Counted from the first letter of the stretch, positions 1 through 12,546 are shown. The stretch is 64,000 nt of DNA from Megascapheus bottae (GCA_024803745.1 JANJXV010000013.1:6696001-6760000), one strand, 5' to 3'. Numbers and translations: made by a program. Notes: a model not told the origin generated them from the sequence alone.

Positions 1-427
1 CCCCACACACACAAAGTTCACATACTGAGGCCAAAGGCAGATATACAGGATACATAGGGGGAAAAAAAGCAGGAGAGTGAGGGAATGGAGCGATTGTTCA
101 AAAAAAATTGTGCTCATTACCAGATTCCTATAACTGTATCTTCTTTGTAGATCAACTCTACAAGAGCAATAAAAGGAAAAAATCAAACAAAACCCCCAAA
201 CGGACAGCAGAAATTATGAAAAGAATTCATGACTTTCTTAATCTCTCAAAGAAATTGACAGTGAAATAAAATGAAGATAAAATATTTTGGGACCCTGTTG
301 TCTGCAGTGGTGACTGGCATAATGGAAATGACCAAGAAGACAGAGTGAATACCATGTTAGAGAAACAGTAGTATTTATTTTCCAATGTGTTTGTATTGTA
401 GAAGATTAAATGTAAAGAGATCAGTTG

Positions 428-648
428 GGGGCGGGGCCTCACACCTGTAAACCTAGGTATTCAGGAGGCTGGCATCTGAGGATCAAGGTTCAAAGCCTGC
501 CTCTGAGACTCTTATCTCCAATTAATCACTAGAAAAGGGGAAGTGGGGCTGTGGCTCAAGGGGTAGGGTGGTAGCCATAAGCTGAAGGGACAGTTCATCC
601 AGGCCCAGAGTTCAAGCCCTATGACCCACAAACAAACAAACAAAAAAC
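428..648 (+). repeat. Type B dimeric SINE (7SL/B1-like left, tRNA-like right)
   Basis: The left half reads like a B1/Alu unit: CCTGTAA, then a TCAGGAGGCTG-like block, GGATCAAGGTTCAAAGCC (B-box-like) and CTTATCTCCAATTAATCAC. The right half carries GCTGTGGCTCAAGGGGTAG (A-box-like) and GAGTTCAAGCCC (B-box-like), and the copy ends in a (CAAA)n tail. The dimer is close to full length. No clear target-site duplication was found. Confidence 0.82.
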
Positions 649-712
649 TTAAAAAGATCAACGCAATACATGCTAGGGCAGAAGCTTATTTCCATCTCTG
701 TGGGATCATGAG

Positions 713-934
713 GTTTTTTTTTTTCTCTTTTTTTCTTTTTCTTTTGCCAGTCCTGGGCTTGTGCTCAGGGCCTGAGCACTGTTCTTGAGTTTTCTCAAAG
801 GCTAGAGCTCTACCACTTGAACCATAGCACCACTTCTGGCTTTTTACCCCTATGTACTTGGTACTGAGAAGGAAGCAAGCCCAGGTCTTGTACATGTTGG
901 AAAGCAATTTGACATTAGACCAAACTCCTGGCCC
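713..934 (-). repeat. Type A dimeric SINE (ID-like left, tRNA-like right)
   Basis: Reverse-complement copy. It starts with a poly(T)/CT tail at 713-744, then GCCAGTCCTGGGCTTGTGCTC (right-unit end), CTCTACCACTTGAACCATAG (right-unit A-box region) and a terminal block ending CCTGGCCC (5' end of the ID-like left half). GATCATG lies just outside both ends, a weak 7-bp target-site duplication. Confidence 0.8.
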
Positions 935-947
935 AAGATCATGCCTT

Positions 948-1200
948 ATTTTTTAATTGTATTTTATTGTCAGGCTGCTATATAGAGGGGTTAAAGTTAC
1001 ATTTGTTGGTTAGTGGGTACCTTATTTCTTGAACATTGATATCCCTCCTCATGTTTTTCTCCCACATTCCCTCCTCCCATGCACTCCCAATCATCTTGTT
1101 TTTCCCCTTCCCTTCCCTATTTCAAGTAAACAGATTAATGTATTTACAATAATGATTGCTTTTCTAAATTACTTTTATTTATATTTGTTTCCTATATTCC
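948..1200 (-). mobile_element. LINE-1 3' end, 5'-truncated
   Basis: Short poly(T), then TTTTATTGTCAGGCTGCTA and ATAGAGGGGTTAAAGTTACA, followed by a polypyrimidine stretch rich in CCCTCC. The same order of motifs recurs at 21.55, 53.54 and 47.93 kb, where the last is physically joined to L1 ORF2. This is therefore the 3' UTR of the local L1 family on the minus strand. No coding part remains. Confidence 0.7.
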
Positions 1201-1423
1201 TACATAAAGTGTAGTGACACTAGGCAGTACATTGTTTTTATTAGCTGAAGAATTAGTTACACCACACATAATTAAAACCAAAGACAAAGAAAGCATGATA
1301 GTGATCTGCACAATATATAGGAGAAAATACATCTAGCTGTTAAATAGCTATAAGTACAATATAATAAATTTATCATTGAATATTAGATTACAGAAAAATA
1401 AGGATTACTTCTCTTTTTATTTT

Positions 1424-1613
1424 GTTTTTATTTTTTGCCAGTCCTGGGGCTTGAACTCAGGGCCTAAGCACTGTCCTTAGACACTTTTTGCTCAAGGCTA
1501 GCATTCTACCACTTGAGCCACCATTTCTGTCATTTTCTGTGTATGTGGTACCAAGGAATCGAACTCAGGGCTTTGTGTATGTGAGCACTCTACCATTAGG
1601 CCAAATCACAACC
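1424..1613 (-). repeat. Type A dimeric SINE
   Basis: Begins TTTTTTGCCAGTCCTGGGGC and runs through ACCACTTGAGCCACCATTTC and GTATGTGGTACCAAGGAATC to CATTAGGCCAAATCAC, the 5' end of the ID-like half. A CTCTTTTTATTTT-like duplication flanks it (1411-1423 and about 1614-1627, imperfect), as expected for L1-mediated insertion. Confidence 0.82.
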
Positions 1614-1619
1614 CTCTTT

Positions 1620-2270
1620 ATTTTTTTAATTGGGTGTATTACGCTCTTGACTTATCATAGATATATATTTGACTTTTATACAAATCAAGTTAAAATTAAC
1701 ATTTTCATTTTCTGAAAGTTAGGCATTTTTGCCTCAAACAAAATAAATTATTTAAAAATTCGCATTTGCCTTACATTTCATAGAATCTTTTATTACTTGA
1801 TGGAAAACTTTGATTGTATCCACAATTTAGATATTCTATTTTGGGCCTATTTTGCAATAAACCTAGAATTATTTCTCATAGGCTCTGTCCCTATTCTTAT
1901 CCTTGCAGGTAGACGTTGAAATGCCAGGGAAAAAGGAATGCTCACATCAAGCAATATTACAAGACTAATAATACAGTGTGAGCATAACCAGAAATGAAAA
2001 TTTAGATAGTTTTTGACATTGGTCTCCACGTCCTTTTTTCCCCCAAATATTTGGAATCATTCCTGAAAACCACTGTGAATAAAAAACACTGTGAGTTCCC
2101 AAGCAGGAAAGAGTAGATATCTTTTTGTAAAGTAGAAAGGAATGGACCAAACCATTCAACTACCTATATTCTTCTGAATCAATCTTTTTGGAATACTTAG
2201 ATCAGACACTAAGTTCCTGGGGACAGGCAAAAATCCCCAGAATTCATGACCAGGTAGGTAACAAAATCAA
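1620..2270. other. Unassigned AT-rich sequence
   Basis: No repeat, RNA gene or convincing coding exon recognised. Short open frames of 60-75 codons occur on both strands at the frequency expected by chance. Confidence 0.5.
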
Positions 2271-2276
2271 CACTGA

Positions 2277-2437
2277 GGGGCTGGAGTGTGGCTTTGTGGT
2301 GGAGTGCTGGCCTAGCATGCATGAAGCCCTGGGTTTGCTTCCTTGGTTCCACATGTACAGCAAAAGTCAGAAGTGGTGGTGGGGCTCAAGTGGTAGAGAG
2401 CTAGCCTTGTGAAAGCTCAAGGACAGTGCTCAGGCAC
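2277..2437 (+). repeat. Type A dimeric SINE, 3'-truncated
   Basis: GGGGCTGGAGTGTGGCTTTG opens the ID-like half. GCAAAAGTCAGAAGTGGTGG then GGGGCTCAAGTGGTAGAGAG opens the right half. The copy stops at GCTCAGGCAC without the usual GAGTTCAAGCCCC and A-tail, so its 3' end is lost. Confidence 0.8.
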
Positions 2438-2910
2438 AAAATATGATTCACTATACAGAAAATGAGTCTTTCTGTTCATAGGAATTTGAAAAAAGAACGT
2501 GAAGCACATAGGGCCAGAAAAATCTGTGAAAATCTTACCTACACCTAATTATCAAAAAGCCTGCAGTGGAGACGTGCTTCAAGTTGTAGTGTTAGCTTTT
2601 ATCAGAAAGGACAAGCAAAAAGGCATGGCAGTGAGTTCAAGCCCCAGGACTGGCATACATATACATACAAATGTCATTTTGGTTTTTATTCCTCTTGTGT
2701 GTTTACACATGTTTTTTCAGTGCATCTGAACCCTTTATTTTTTCTCATTCAATATTCAGCATATTAAACTCCTTATCTCACATTCTAAATGTGTTTCTCT
2801 CTCTCTCCTTCTCCTCTCTTATACACACGTTGGCACTGAGTTTAGTTAAGAAAAATGAAGTCAATTGTGTCAGTGCCCATTTTCAACAGTTTACACTTGT
2901 CTTGTAAAGA

Positions 2911-3012
2911 TCCATGGGAAAGGATAACAATGTTTGAGAAGTAATGTACTCACTACGTTATGAATGTAACTGTAAGCCCTCTCTATTCATCACCCTGATT
3001 ATAAATTTTTAA
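2911..3012 (+). mobile_element. LINE-1 3' terminus fragment
   Basis: Contains GAGAAGTAATGTACTCACTA, GAATGTAACTGTAAGCCCTC and CATCACCCTGATTATAAATT. This is the terminal motif order seen at the plus-strand L1 ends near 18.9 and 38.2 kb. About 100 bp survives. Confidence 0.65.
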
Positions 3013-3307
3013 ATTAGATTTCTTAACAGGGAACATATTGTATAATGGCAACTTTGCAATGGAGAAATTCAGTGGGCCCATCTTTAAATAAATGTGGCAA
3101 GAAACGTGGATTAAACAGAAATGAAGACAGAAAAATACCCAAGGTAAGATATTTTGTCATAATACCAAGTTTATGTGGTCTTTGTATCAGTGCTAATTGT
3201 TCAGACATCACCTCTTTTTTACTTGAACTTACTTTTACAATAACATTTTAAAATTCTTCCAGTATAATTAGATTTTTCTATTTTCTCTTTTAAGTCTTCA
3301 TTTATGT

Positions 3308-3500
3308 TATCTTTTTTACAGTTTAAAATTATATTTGTTTGTTATTATAAAGTAGTTATACAAAGGGGTTTCAGTTTCAGAAGTCAGGTTATGAAATCAA
3401 CGCATGTTGGTTTATTTCACTCCTTCCATAGTCCTGTCCTTTTCTTTCCCCATCCTTTGAGTCTCCCATTATTTGTTAGCTCATTATAGAGGGGGAAAAA
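3308..3500 (-). mobile_element. LINE-1 3' end, diverged
   Basis: Minus-strand L1 3'-UTR pattern: TTATTATAAAGTAGTTATAC, then CAAAGGGGTTTCAGTTTCAG, then a polypyrimidine block. It is more divergent than the copy near 1 kb, so probably an older insertion. Confidence 0.55.
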
Positions 3501-3504
3501 ACAA

Positions 3505-5915
3505 AATAAATATCATTTGAAATCAACATTGCTGTTTTATTTGCATCAATAAAACCATGTTTTTGTATATTTTTGTGAAATGCACTCTATTCTCTGGATG
3601 TCTCATTATCCTCCATAAGCTTAGCATTTCAGCACTGCCTATCTTACATTAAATTGGGGAAAATGAAATGAGTCAGGGATTTGGAAGCCCCAAATATACC
3701 TTCTGGCTTCAAACACACCCTTTTCACCCTGCAATCCTGCCTCTTTACACACCAGCATATTTATATAGCAGAGACTTGCATTACTTCCACAAATATATAA
3801 AAGTAAATTAAATTCAGCAAAGTCTACTCTGCACCAAGTTTTGTTTCACATGGTGGAAAATAGAAGAAAGCAGAGAATTTGCCATCTCTCAGCCTCTGAA
3901 TAGTAGAGGCAAGGAACACAATGGTGCAATAAAGAATATATTAATTCCATATAAAGGTTATTTCATATATAAACATGAAATAGGTGTCATAGCCATAGAC
4001 ATAAAGAAAGTGGAGAAATGGCTTTGTGACTTGATTGGTTATATGTTTTAATATGAAGTTCCTTAATGATTTGTTTTCAACTTCTTAAGGTAAATTTTCC
4101 ATTTCTTTTCTGTATCTAACTTAAAGAAAGTAAAGTTTAAAAAGGAAGATTGGGTATGTTCAGAGTTAAGATTAAGAGGGTTAGGGAGGTATATATACTT
4201 TCAAATTAAATGACAACAGAACAGTAAAATAGGACAGATGTTTTTTAAATTCTCCATTCTAATCTATTCCTAGACTTTCAGTCTTCTCATTTTGTAAATT
4301 AAGGAGGAAAAGCAACTTGTGAAATGCTTAAGAAAAACTGCATGTTTTACAATGATTTTTTTCCTCAATTTTCTATCCTTAGTTTTCATGAGTCCCTAAA
4401 ATCTTTTTGTTCATTCAGTTTTTATGAACCTCTAAAACCCTATTACTTATATATTATCCCTTGTTAGACATATTAATCCATTTTCAAATCTTCAATTTAT
4501 TTCAATTCCATAATTATGCTCACTCCTGAATACTTAATTTGTTTAAATACATGCACTCATAAGAAAATATATTTCCACAATATTCTTGGTGGGCCACTGA
4601 ATACTATTTGAAATTGAGAACAGAAGAGTCAAATTAATGGGAATTATCATTAATTGAAAAGTGATTATTTTTAATATCTATCATTATGAAAATTGTATTG
4701 AATAGCACTATGGATGTCAAACTATTATATAATATTACTAGAATGCTAATTGAATATGGTGTTACAGGGCTGTATTAATGTTTAGAAAGACATTTTAGAC
4801 AATTGAAAGTCAAGTGTTTCTGATGTGGTTCATGAGAAAATTAAGAATAAAAGAAGCTCATTTCTTTGTGTAAATCTATTGTTTTAGTAAGTGCTGCCTT
4901 TGAAAGCCTTGACAGCAAGTTCCTTTGTTCAAGAACATTTATTCCCATATGTTTTGTGGTCCCACAGCATAAAATTACCTATTGGAAGAGTTATTGCTCC
5001 AAGCAATAATGAGACTATAAATCTGTTAGCCTCCCATAAGGTCCTGGAAACACACAAGAGCTGTTGCTTTGTTGTTCGCCTGAAAAGTGTAAAATCATCA
5101 TTTTTGTTGATATTCATTTAAATCAGACAAGTTTCATTACTTAGGGCAGAATTGTTTTGATAAAAATGGAATCGTGAGGTCTTCCATCTAAAGCGGTTGG
5201 AGACATTTTGATTGAACAATGCAATTATCACTCTGAAAATCAGATTGCTTGACAGGGGACATTGCAGGTGCTCATTAGGTGGAATTTCCATTTTAAGATC
5301 CCTTGCAATGTAGACAAACAAGCATGTTTTGACTCAGATCAGTACTTGCCAGACCCCTGGAAGAGACCATGGGGGCAAGATATAGGGATGGCTCATAATG
5401 AAGACTGATGCTTGATTTCTGTCCTAAAGGACAGGAATTTTCATCTTATAATAGAGGAAATTATAAGTCCATGTGTGCAAGAAAAACAGAACAAATTTAC
5501 AAGATTGTGCCATATTGGAAAGAACATTTGACTCAAAATCAGTAAACGAAGTTCAAATAAGCTTTCTGGGCTTCTGAGTTATAGGAAAGAAAGTTTCGCC
5601 CTGACTTGTTTTCTAGTTTACCAAAAAGCACTAGTAATAGGCAGTAATGTACACAGTCATGGGGTTGTTTTTTTTATATCATTTTTCACTGATTCTCTTG
5701 GATGAAGAGTTGGAGATGTGTTTCATGGAACCTCCTCTGGACAAGCACAGAGACTACATCGACTGACATTTGAATCAGCTTCCAATTTTCTACCCTTTCA
5801 ATTGTCTCATTCAATGTGTTCAGTTGAAGCACAAGTTCCTCTTTTTCATTCACTTCAGTCAGATTTACAGGTGTTTTATTCTATTTTTAAAAAAATATGC
5901 CAGAATATGAATTTT
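3505..5915. other. Unassigned AT-rich sequence
   Basis: About 2.4 kb without a recognisable SINE, LINE or exon. The largest open frame is about 76 codons (4891-5121 plus), overlapped by a 62-codon frame on the opposite strand, with no recognisable domain in either. Probably unique or very old sequence. Confidence 0.5.
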
Positions 5916-5921
5916 AATCCT

Positions 5922-6050
5922 TGTTTTTTAATTTTATTTTTATTATCAAGGTACAGTTACAGATAGTAGGTACATTACTTCTCACACATTGCTACCCCTT
6001 CTTATATTTTGTCCCCATTTCCCTCCTCCTCCCCTTTGTATATTTAAAAT
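5922..6050 (-). mobile_element. LINE-1 3' terminus fragment
   Basis: TTTTTTAATTTTATTTTTAT, then CAAGGTACAGTTACAGATAG, then CCCCATTTCCCTCCTCCTCC: the minus-strand L1 3' signature, heavily 5'-truncated. Confidence 0.6.
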
Positions 6051-7234
6051 AGGAAAGATACTAATTTACTAGCTACTGCAATGACACAAATGATAAGAAA
6101 CTATTAAACATAAAGTAATGATAAACCAGGAGAGATTTACTATGGATTTAACATTTTTCATCAGTATGCCTCCACTAATTCTTTAAGACAACTATGTCAA
6201 GTTGTGTTGGATAGACAGATACTGGTTAGGTAATTTGCCTGAAGTGGGCTGCGTACACTAGCACAAAGATGGCATTGGGTGTCATTTGTTCTGAATTCAG
6301 GGACCAAGTGTGCTTATTAAAGACCATGTGTGCCTACTTATCAAAAGATGCTGATCAATGACAGTGGTTAGTTTCAGGACCATTTTAAGTAAAAATATGT
6401 AATGTTCATCACTTCTTTTCAGACTATGACAATAGTGTTTTCTCTCTCTAGTTCTGACTGTCACTCCCACTCTTTCTTCAAGATGAAGTCACTAAGTTGC
6501 AAGCATCTTCTAGAGATGAATGTCAACCATTTTATGATTCCTATCCCCACATGGCAGTTCATCAGAACACTGCTTTGCGAAACATTGGTAATAAGATGGA
6601 AGCTTCAGTTCTGGAATTTACTGTGACCTGTAGGGATACTTTACTTATCTATAGAATGCCTAAAATACTTAAGCTAGAAATGGCCCATTCCACTGTCTTG
6701 AGTGTGCATATGTGCCTGTGTGAGAATGTGTGTAATTTCTACATAATGGTTAATGATAAGTTATATCATGGGAAGGATTGGGCTGTGGCTCTCTTTTGAC
6801 TACACTGGAGCACCTGATTTGTGCAAGTTTTCAACAGGACTATGTTTCAAAATAGCTGGCTCGTTGACAGACAAGCACGCCTGTATTCTGATCTCTCATC
6901 ACTGAGCATGTATTTGACATTTTGTGTTATTTCACTGTTATGTTAAAATTGTGGTTCACATTCTAAAATTTTAAAAATATCTCACTTCGTTTTATACAGA
7001 ACATTTATGAGAACAGATACTGGTGGTCCTTTTATTTTCTTTATGTCTTTATATTGTTAAATGTCCAGCATTAAATAAAAAGCAGCTTGCACAGTGAATA
7101 AGTCCTGCTGATGTTGTCATAATCAGACAACTATAAAACAGTGTTATGACTATTTGTTCCCTACAAAATTTCAGAGACTATGCATTTAGATGAGGGTCCA
7201 GGATAGTTATAGAAGCCACTACTTTTTCTTTTTT
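6051..7234. other. Unassigned sequence
   Basis: No repeat family recognised. A 100-codon open frame at 6497-6799 (plus) has no recognisable motif and is probably chance; it overlaps a second 74-codon frame. Confidence 0.45.
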
Positions 7235-7320
7235 TCCTTCCTTCCTTCCTTCCTTCCTTCCTTCCTTCCTTCCTTCCTTCCTTCCTTCCTTTCTTTCTTC
7301 CTTTCTTTCTTTCTTCTTCC
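7235..7320. repeat. (TTCC)n/(TTTC)n microsatellite
   Basis: An almost pure CCTT array passing into CTTT. It lies directly against the 3' (tail) end of the minus-strand SINE that follows, so it most likely grew from that SINE's A-rich tail. It creates artificial open frames of repeated Lys-Glu-Gly-Arg or Phe-Leu-Pro-Ser. Confidence 0.95.
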
Positions 7321-7552
7321 TGTTGGTTGTGTGGGGCTTGAACTCTGGGCCTGGGCATTGCCCATGAGCATTTCAGCTCAAGGTTACCATTGTACCACTT
7401 GAGCCAGAGCAGCCACTTCTGGTTTTCAGGTTTTTAATCGGAGATAAGAGTCTCATGGACTTTTGTGCCTGGGCTGGCTTTGGATTGCGATCCTCAGATC
7501 TCAGCCTCTTAAGTAGCTAGGATTACAGGCGTGAGCCACTGTTGCCCAGCAG
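7321..7552 (-). repeat. Type B dimeric SINE
   Basis: GGGGCTTGAACTCTGGGCCT and TACCACTTGAGCCAGAGCAG give the right half in reverse complement. AATCGGAGATAAGAGTCTCA and TAGCTAGGATTACAGGCGTG give the 7SL-like left half. Nearly full length and one of the better-preserved copies. Confidence 0.88.
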
Positions 7553-7554
7553 AA

Positions 7555-8412
7555 GACATTACTTTCTATTAGTTCTTTCAGCAGGGATAATTTAACAAAG
7601 TTATTAGGTAGATTCCCTTTAATGAATAAACAGATGACTAGCAATTGAATTGCCTACAATCTAAACAAAATAGCTCTTAAAGGGATGGAATGAGGAAAAT
7701 CCTGTGTTGCAGAGGTTAATTTAATTATTAAATAGTGAGAATTCCATTTTCTCATTTTGGCTTATTGTCAGAGGAGATGGATGGTCTGAAAGCAGCTTGT
7801 TCTGTGTGAAGATCTGGTAAGAAATGGCTTTGCACCATCAAGGGGGTAGAATCTAAATATCTAAAACCCAAATTGTTCTGCACCCTAAGAAGAGAATTTC
7901 CTTTTGTGTACATTTGTCTAGTAAGTCTTTTGTTATGATTGATTCTACAGCTAGTGAGCAGTCTAACATTATTGTTATAATCATTGTAAATATCAATTTT
8001 ATAGATACAAATCATTGAACATGCACAAGTTGAACACAGAAGTTCTCAAATCCCAAAACACTTTAAAGAAGAATTTTACAAAACTGTATCTATCAACTTA
8101 TTTAAAAATTTCCAAATGCTTTAAGCAGACAAAAATATTACAGTGCTTGTCTCAAAATCATTTTTATTGATTATAGTAATATTTTATAGTAATAGGATTC
8201 TATATCTCTCTGGGATGATAATTTCATTCATTTATATACATTAATTTTATCAATTACCACACCTAAAATACATACATATAATTTTGAATTAACTGCTATT
8301 GCAGATTCAATTTCATTCATGTACTCATTTTTTGTAATGTAAAAAGATCTGTTAAAAAATCTTCTAAACAGAGATAAACCCCAATAGGCTTAAAAAATGA
8401 AAATCTACTTGC
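7555..8412. other. Unassigned AT-rich sequence
   Basis: No repeat or gene recognised. An 87-codon minus-strand frame at 7752-8015 shows no known motif. Confidence 0.45.
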
Positions 8413-8415
8413 AGT

Positions 8416-8680
8416 CAAGTGATGTGGCTGGTTTGCACCCATAATTCCAACTATGCAGGAAAACTGTAATTTAAAGCCAGCCAAGGCCAAAAGTCCTCAA
8501 GCCCATCTCTGAACTAATTAAAAATGCTAAGTGTGGTAGCCAGGTTGATTTTCTTAAATATGTGGAAAGCATAAATTAGAGGACTATAGTGCAGGCTGGC
8601 TTAAACATACACACTTTTAGGGCTTTGTACCAAAATGACAAAGGCTAAAGGCATGACTTGATGAGTAGATACAGTACAGA
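8416..8680 (+). repeat. Degenerate type B SINE
   Basis: Weak left-half match: CACCCATAATTCCAACTATG, TTTAAAGCCAGCCAAGGC, AGTCCTCAAGCCCATCTCTG and AACTAATTA. The right half is disrupted; a possible second, unrecognised SINE piece follows 8530. Old copy with an uncertain 3' boundary. Confidence 0.5.
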
Positions 8681-9193
8681 TGAAACCTCAGAACCACCTG
8701 CAGAATCAGAAATAAAGACAGTTTACTTGGTAATTTCCAAGTTCATGTCTTTTCATGACCCATTCTGTGGTCTATATCAGTGAAATATGATTGCGAGTAC
8801 AGTGTTCCATTTCTGCTTGTAATTTCTTTATCTATATCCTGTTATAACTGGTAATTATTAGTATATTTAGGGAATTGCTGTCAGATATTCCTGGATTTTG
8901 CAGACAACTTATTCCTGAGAATGTACAGAAAATCATGGCTTGCTCATTCATTCTTCTGTGGAATAACTGGTTGATTGTAATACTTAGGAAAAATCCTTGG
9001 CCTATTAAAAATATCATGTGTATTGAAAGGGAACCAATATTTCCTTTTTAATAAGTTAAAGAAATATGGCTTATATATCTGCCAAACTTTTGTATAATTT
9101 TTCATAGTAAATTACATTTTAAATTTGTGTATCTGGTGGAATTACAAACTCTGGTGTTCTCCTACATCCAAGGTAACTCTATCAAATGTAATT

Positions 9194-9429
9194 GAAATTG
9201 TACTTTGGGAGGCTAAGAGTTTGGCCTAGTAGAGTGCCTGCCTAGCATGCACGAAGAGCTGGGATAGATTCCTTGGTACCACATACATAGAAAAAGTTGG
9301 AAGTGGTGCTGTGGCTCAAGTGGTAGAGCTCTAGCCTGGAGAAAGCCCAAGGACAGAGCTCAGGTCTTTGAGTTCAAAATCAGGATGGGCAAAAGAAAAA
9401 ATTAGGAAAAGAAAAAGAAATTGTATTTT
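9194..9429 (+). repeat. Type A dimeric SINE with target-site duplication
   Basis: The element body is about 9207-9416. GAAATTGTACTTT at 9194-9206 and GAAATTGTATTTT at 9417-9429 form a 13-bp duplication with one mismatch, which fixes both ends. Inside, GTTTGGCCTAGTAGAGTGCC starts the ID-like half and GTGGCTCAAGTGGTAGAGCT the right half. The tail is A-rich with G interruptions. Confidence 0.87.
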
Positions 9430-10966
9430 GATTTATGTTGTCAAACCCATCCGTTGGTCATCTTACTTAGCTAAATCTTATCTCTTAAAACATGCCTCTG
9501 GGGATTTTGAGATTCTCTTCAGAAAGATTTGCTTTCTTTGAATACAAAATAATTTCATTGAGGACCTAGATAGAACAAAATCCTTTATTCTGATAGTACT
9601 GTATGCTTTCTTTACAAAACGCTTGGATTAAAAACCACCTTGTTCTGTGTTTTATCTTCTAGGTTCAGAATTCTGCTTTGGCCAGCACACATGAACAGAA
9701 CTACCCCTCCAGGGTGGATTCCCAGTTGCAAAACTCTTTAAGAATAAAAAGAAAAGTCAAATGGAGGTAACTCTTCTCGTTTGTCTGTTGCAGCATTGTC
9801 ACAGGCAAGAAGGCAGGCAGATACACCATGGAAGCCAGATTCAAACCAGAAGGTGCTCTGGTAAGCCTACAATCACAATGCAACATCAGTTAGATCAGAC
9901 AAATCTCAGGCTGGCGTGTGTTTTTGAATCTAATTCCACAACAAAGCTGGCCCTGCCAACAGAATAAGCATTGAGAAGTTCAGCCACATTGGCTCATAAT
10001 CCTTTGGACAGCGCAATAATGGGCAGTGCCAACCCTAGCTGAGGTATTAAGAGTCAATAGCCAAAAGGATACAATGTAAACTTGAGTCAGTAATGAGAAC
10101 TAAGCAGAAAAGAATAAGAAAAGTAGAAAAGTGATCCTACCAAAAAGATAAAAGCAATAAGATAGAAAAGGTAAAACTGGGACTCAATATTTCTTCTGCC
10201 TGGTCCTCATGTAAGAAGCTATTTTAATTCAACACTTTAATTTACTTTTATTTTAATTAATATAATTATAGTCAATTTAATTTAGTTTTTTAAAATTTTG
10301 ATTATAGCATTTGAAGCAAATGATTTGTTTAGTGGGATATATGTGTCTAAATACTTATGATTTTCATTTTCATATTTGACTGAATGCTTGTAATGAAACC
10401 TTAATAATGCAGATAATGTGTATGAGTAGCTAAGTTTCATTTGCGACAAATCTATATGATTCTATTTTAAAAACAATATTGTTTCTCAGAGAAGGGTCAC
10501 AGAGTGGTACTTCCTTAAATTGTGTCCTGAAAGGAAACTTTAGGTTATCTAGCATGGTAAAAATAAAGAAAATTCCAAGGACAGGAGGAAATATATCAGC
10601 ATATCTGTATGTCACTCCTGCAGTACCATGGGCACCTCTGTAAGTTCAGGGGACAAGAGGTGGTGGTAGGTGGAGAGGAAGATAGTCAGACAGTTGAAAA
10701 AATCATCCACATTACAAAATTCTCTAATGATATAAACTGTGGAGCTCCCTGCCCCACCCCGAACCCCACAGGCCTGAATATTTTACATATCTTAAATTCC
10801 TAATAATATTATGATCACCAAATTCTAAAGTAGTTGTACAGAGCAGGTACAATTCCAAAAATCAGGATGTGTGTTCAATGCATCTTGATCAATGCCACCC
10901 TTTCCATTGTGCTCTCCTGTTTTCTTCTTCCTAAGTTATATAGTTCACAGTTATAATTCTTTGGGT
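9430..10966. other. Unassigned sequence
   Basis: About 1.5 kb with no SINE or LINE recognised and only short chance open frames. The 10200-10330 part is markedly AT-rich. Confidence 0.45.
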
Positions 10967-10967
10967 A

Positions 10968-11125
10968 TTTTTGTTTTTGCCAGTCCTGGGGCTTGAACTC
11001 AGGGCTTGAGTGCTGTCCTTGGGCTAGAGCTCTATCACTTGAGCCATAGCACTACTTTCAGCTTTTTCTGTGTATGTGGTACTGAGGAATCAAACCCTGG
11101 CCTTCATGCATGCTAGGCAAGCATT
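10968..11125 (-). repeat. Type A dimeric SINE, 5'-truncated
   Basis: TTTTTGCCAGTCCTGGGGCT through CTATCACTTGAGCCATAGCA and GTATGTGGTACTGAGGAATC. The copy stops at GCTAGGCAAGCATTCTAAC, losing the last bases of the ID-like 5' end. Confidence 0.82.
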
Positions 11126-11520
11126 CTAACAACAGATAAAATGATTGTGATGAAGGATGCTTTTGATACATTTAGAAAACAGCTTGTCAGTGGTGTCACA
11201 TTGAGAAATCAAAATACAATGATCATCAGTGTATCTTGAAACTGAACATACCAACTGGGAGGAAATTGTTAAATCATAGTCAGAGTTTAAAAAATAAAAA
11301 GTATATGAAGTATCACCTCTAGGAATCCTCATTCCACAGTCTCAAAAGATAAAGACAATGTAATTTCCCATTCATTGGGGATTCAGTCTGAACTACCTCC
11401 CATTATCCTATGTCCTCTCATGGTTTCCTTCTTGTAATACCTTGGTATTCGGACTACTGTTTATTATTCTACATGATGATAGGATGCTCTTGGTGTTTTA
11501 GACAGTAATTTCTTCCCTTT

Positions 11521-11592
11521 ATTCATTCATTCATTTGTTTGTTTGTTGGCAATAATGGGGTTTGAATTAAGGTTTGAATGCTTGGGAGGGTG
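11521..11592 (-). repeat. SINE 3' fragment with (CATT)n tail
   Basis: (ATTC)n and (GTTT)n followed by GGCAATAATGGGGTTTGAAT: only the tail and the first ~50 bp of a minus-strand dimeric SINE. Confidence 0.5.
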
Positions 11593-11599
11593 ATGTTCA

Positions 11600-12328
11600 C
11601 TTCTCTGCACTAACTCTAAATTAGCTTCATGAAATAAAAGAAATAGATTGCTGATTTTGGAGGAAATTTGAACAATGAAAGTATAAGAGGCATTTTTTTT
11701 CCAGAGCTGCTGGGAAAATATAGCATTTTCTAAACTAATTCATGGAAACCAGGTATGTAGATAACATCAGAATGTGGTTTATTTTGAGCATAAGATATCA
11801 TGAATTACTCTTCATTGAATATGCTTATTTAATTATTCCCTATGAGAAGTTATTGCTTTGTAGAAGATAGCAAGCATAAATAAGATTAGGGGCAAAAGAA
11901 GTGATGATCAGCTAATCACTGCTAGAAAAAGATGAAAGATCAGAGACGCTTCATAAAGAAGGAGTTCTGTAAGAATTAATGAGTAGAATTATCATATCTA
12001 AAGACCCAGAGAGAAAAATGACAAGAAGACAAAAACCTGAGATAAGCATGGAGGAATGGGTACAGAAATTATATACTTTGATGGTAAAATAATAATATAC
12101 AACTGTGGCAAAAATGTTTGCCACAATATTGGAGCATATCGTGAATACCAAGACTCTGAACTGAGAAACTGCATCTTACTTCTTAGGATTTTAAGTGTTG
12201 CTAAAGCACATGGAAAATTTGGATTGAGCAGAAAATAAAGAGCTATATGGGATTTATATGTAGCACTTACATTTAGTTATAATAAAACATCAAGGCATTT
12301 TCATATATTTGTTTAAATATTTATTCAT
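11600..12328. other. Unassigned sequence
   Basis: No repeat or exon recognised. Two overlapping open frames of 60-66 codons on opposite strands (11951-12238) are likely chance. Confidence 0.45.
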
Positions 12329-12330
12329 TT

Positions 12331-12546
12331 TGTGCTAGTCCTGGGGCTTGAACTCAGGACTTCCCCATTGTTTTCTGTTTTATATTTTTCCTCAAGGATG
12401 GTGCTCTACCACTTGAGCCAAACCTCCACTTCAGGCTTTTTAACGGAGTAAATGGTGATTAAGAGTCTCTTGGATTTGTCTGCCAGTGCTGTCCAGGAGC
12501 CTTCTGAGGAGGTAAGATTATAGGCTTAATCCACCAGTGCCAGACA
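12331..12546 (-). repeat. Type B dimeric SINE
   Basis: GCTAGTCCTGGGGCTTGAAC, TACCACTTGAGCCAAACCTC and GGTGATTAAGAGTCTCTTGG, ending with the left-half block around TAGGCTTAATCCACCAGTGC. Moderately diverged. Confidence 0.8.

Noticed and set aside
6497..6799. 100-codon plus-strand frame
   Set aside because: No recognisable domain, overlapped by another frame of similar length, and no splice-site support.
7161..7402. Lys/Gly/Arg-rich and Phe/Leu/Pro/Ser-rich open frames
   Set aside because: Translations of the TTCC microsatellite and the adjoining SINE.
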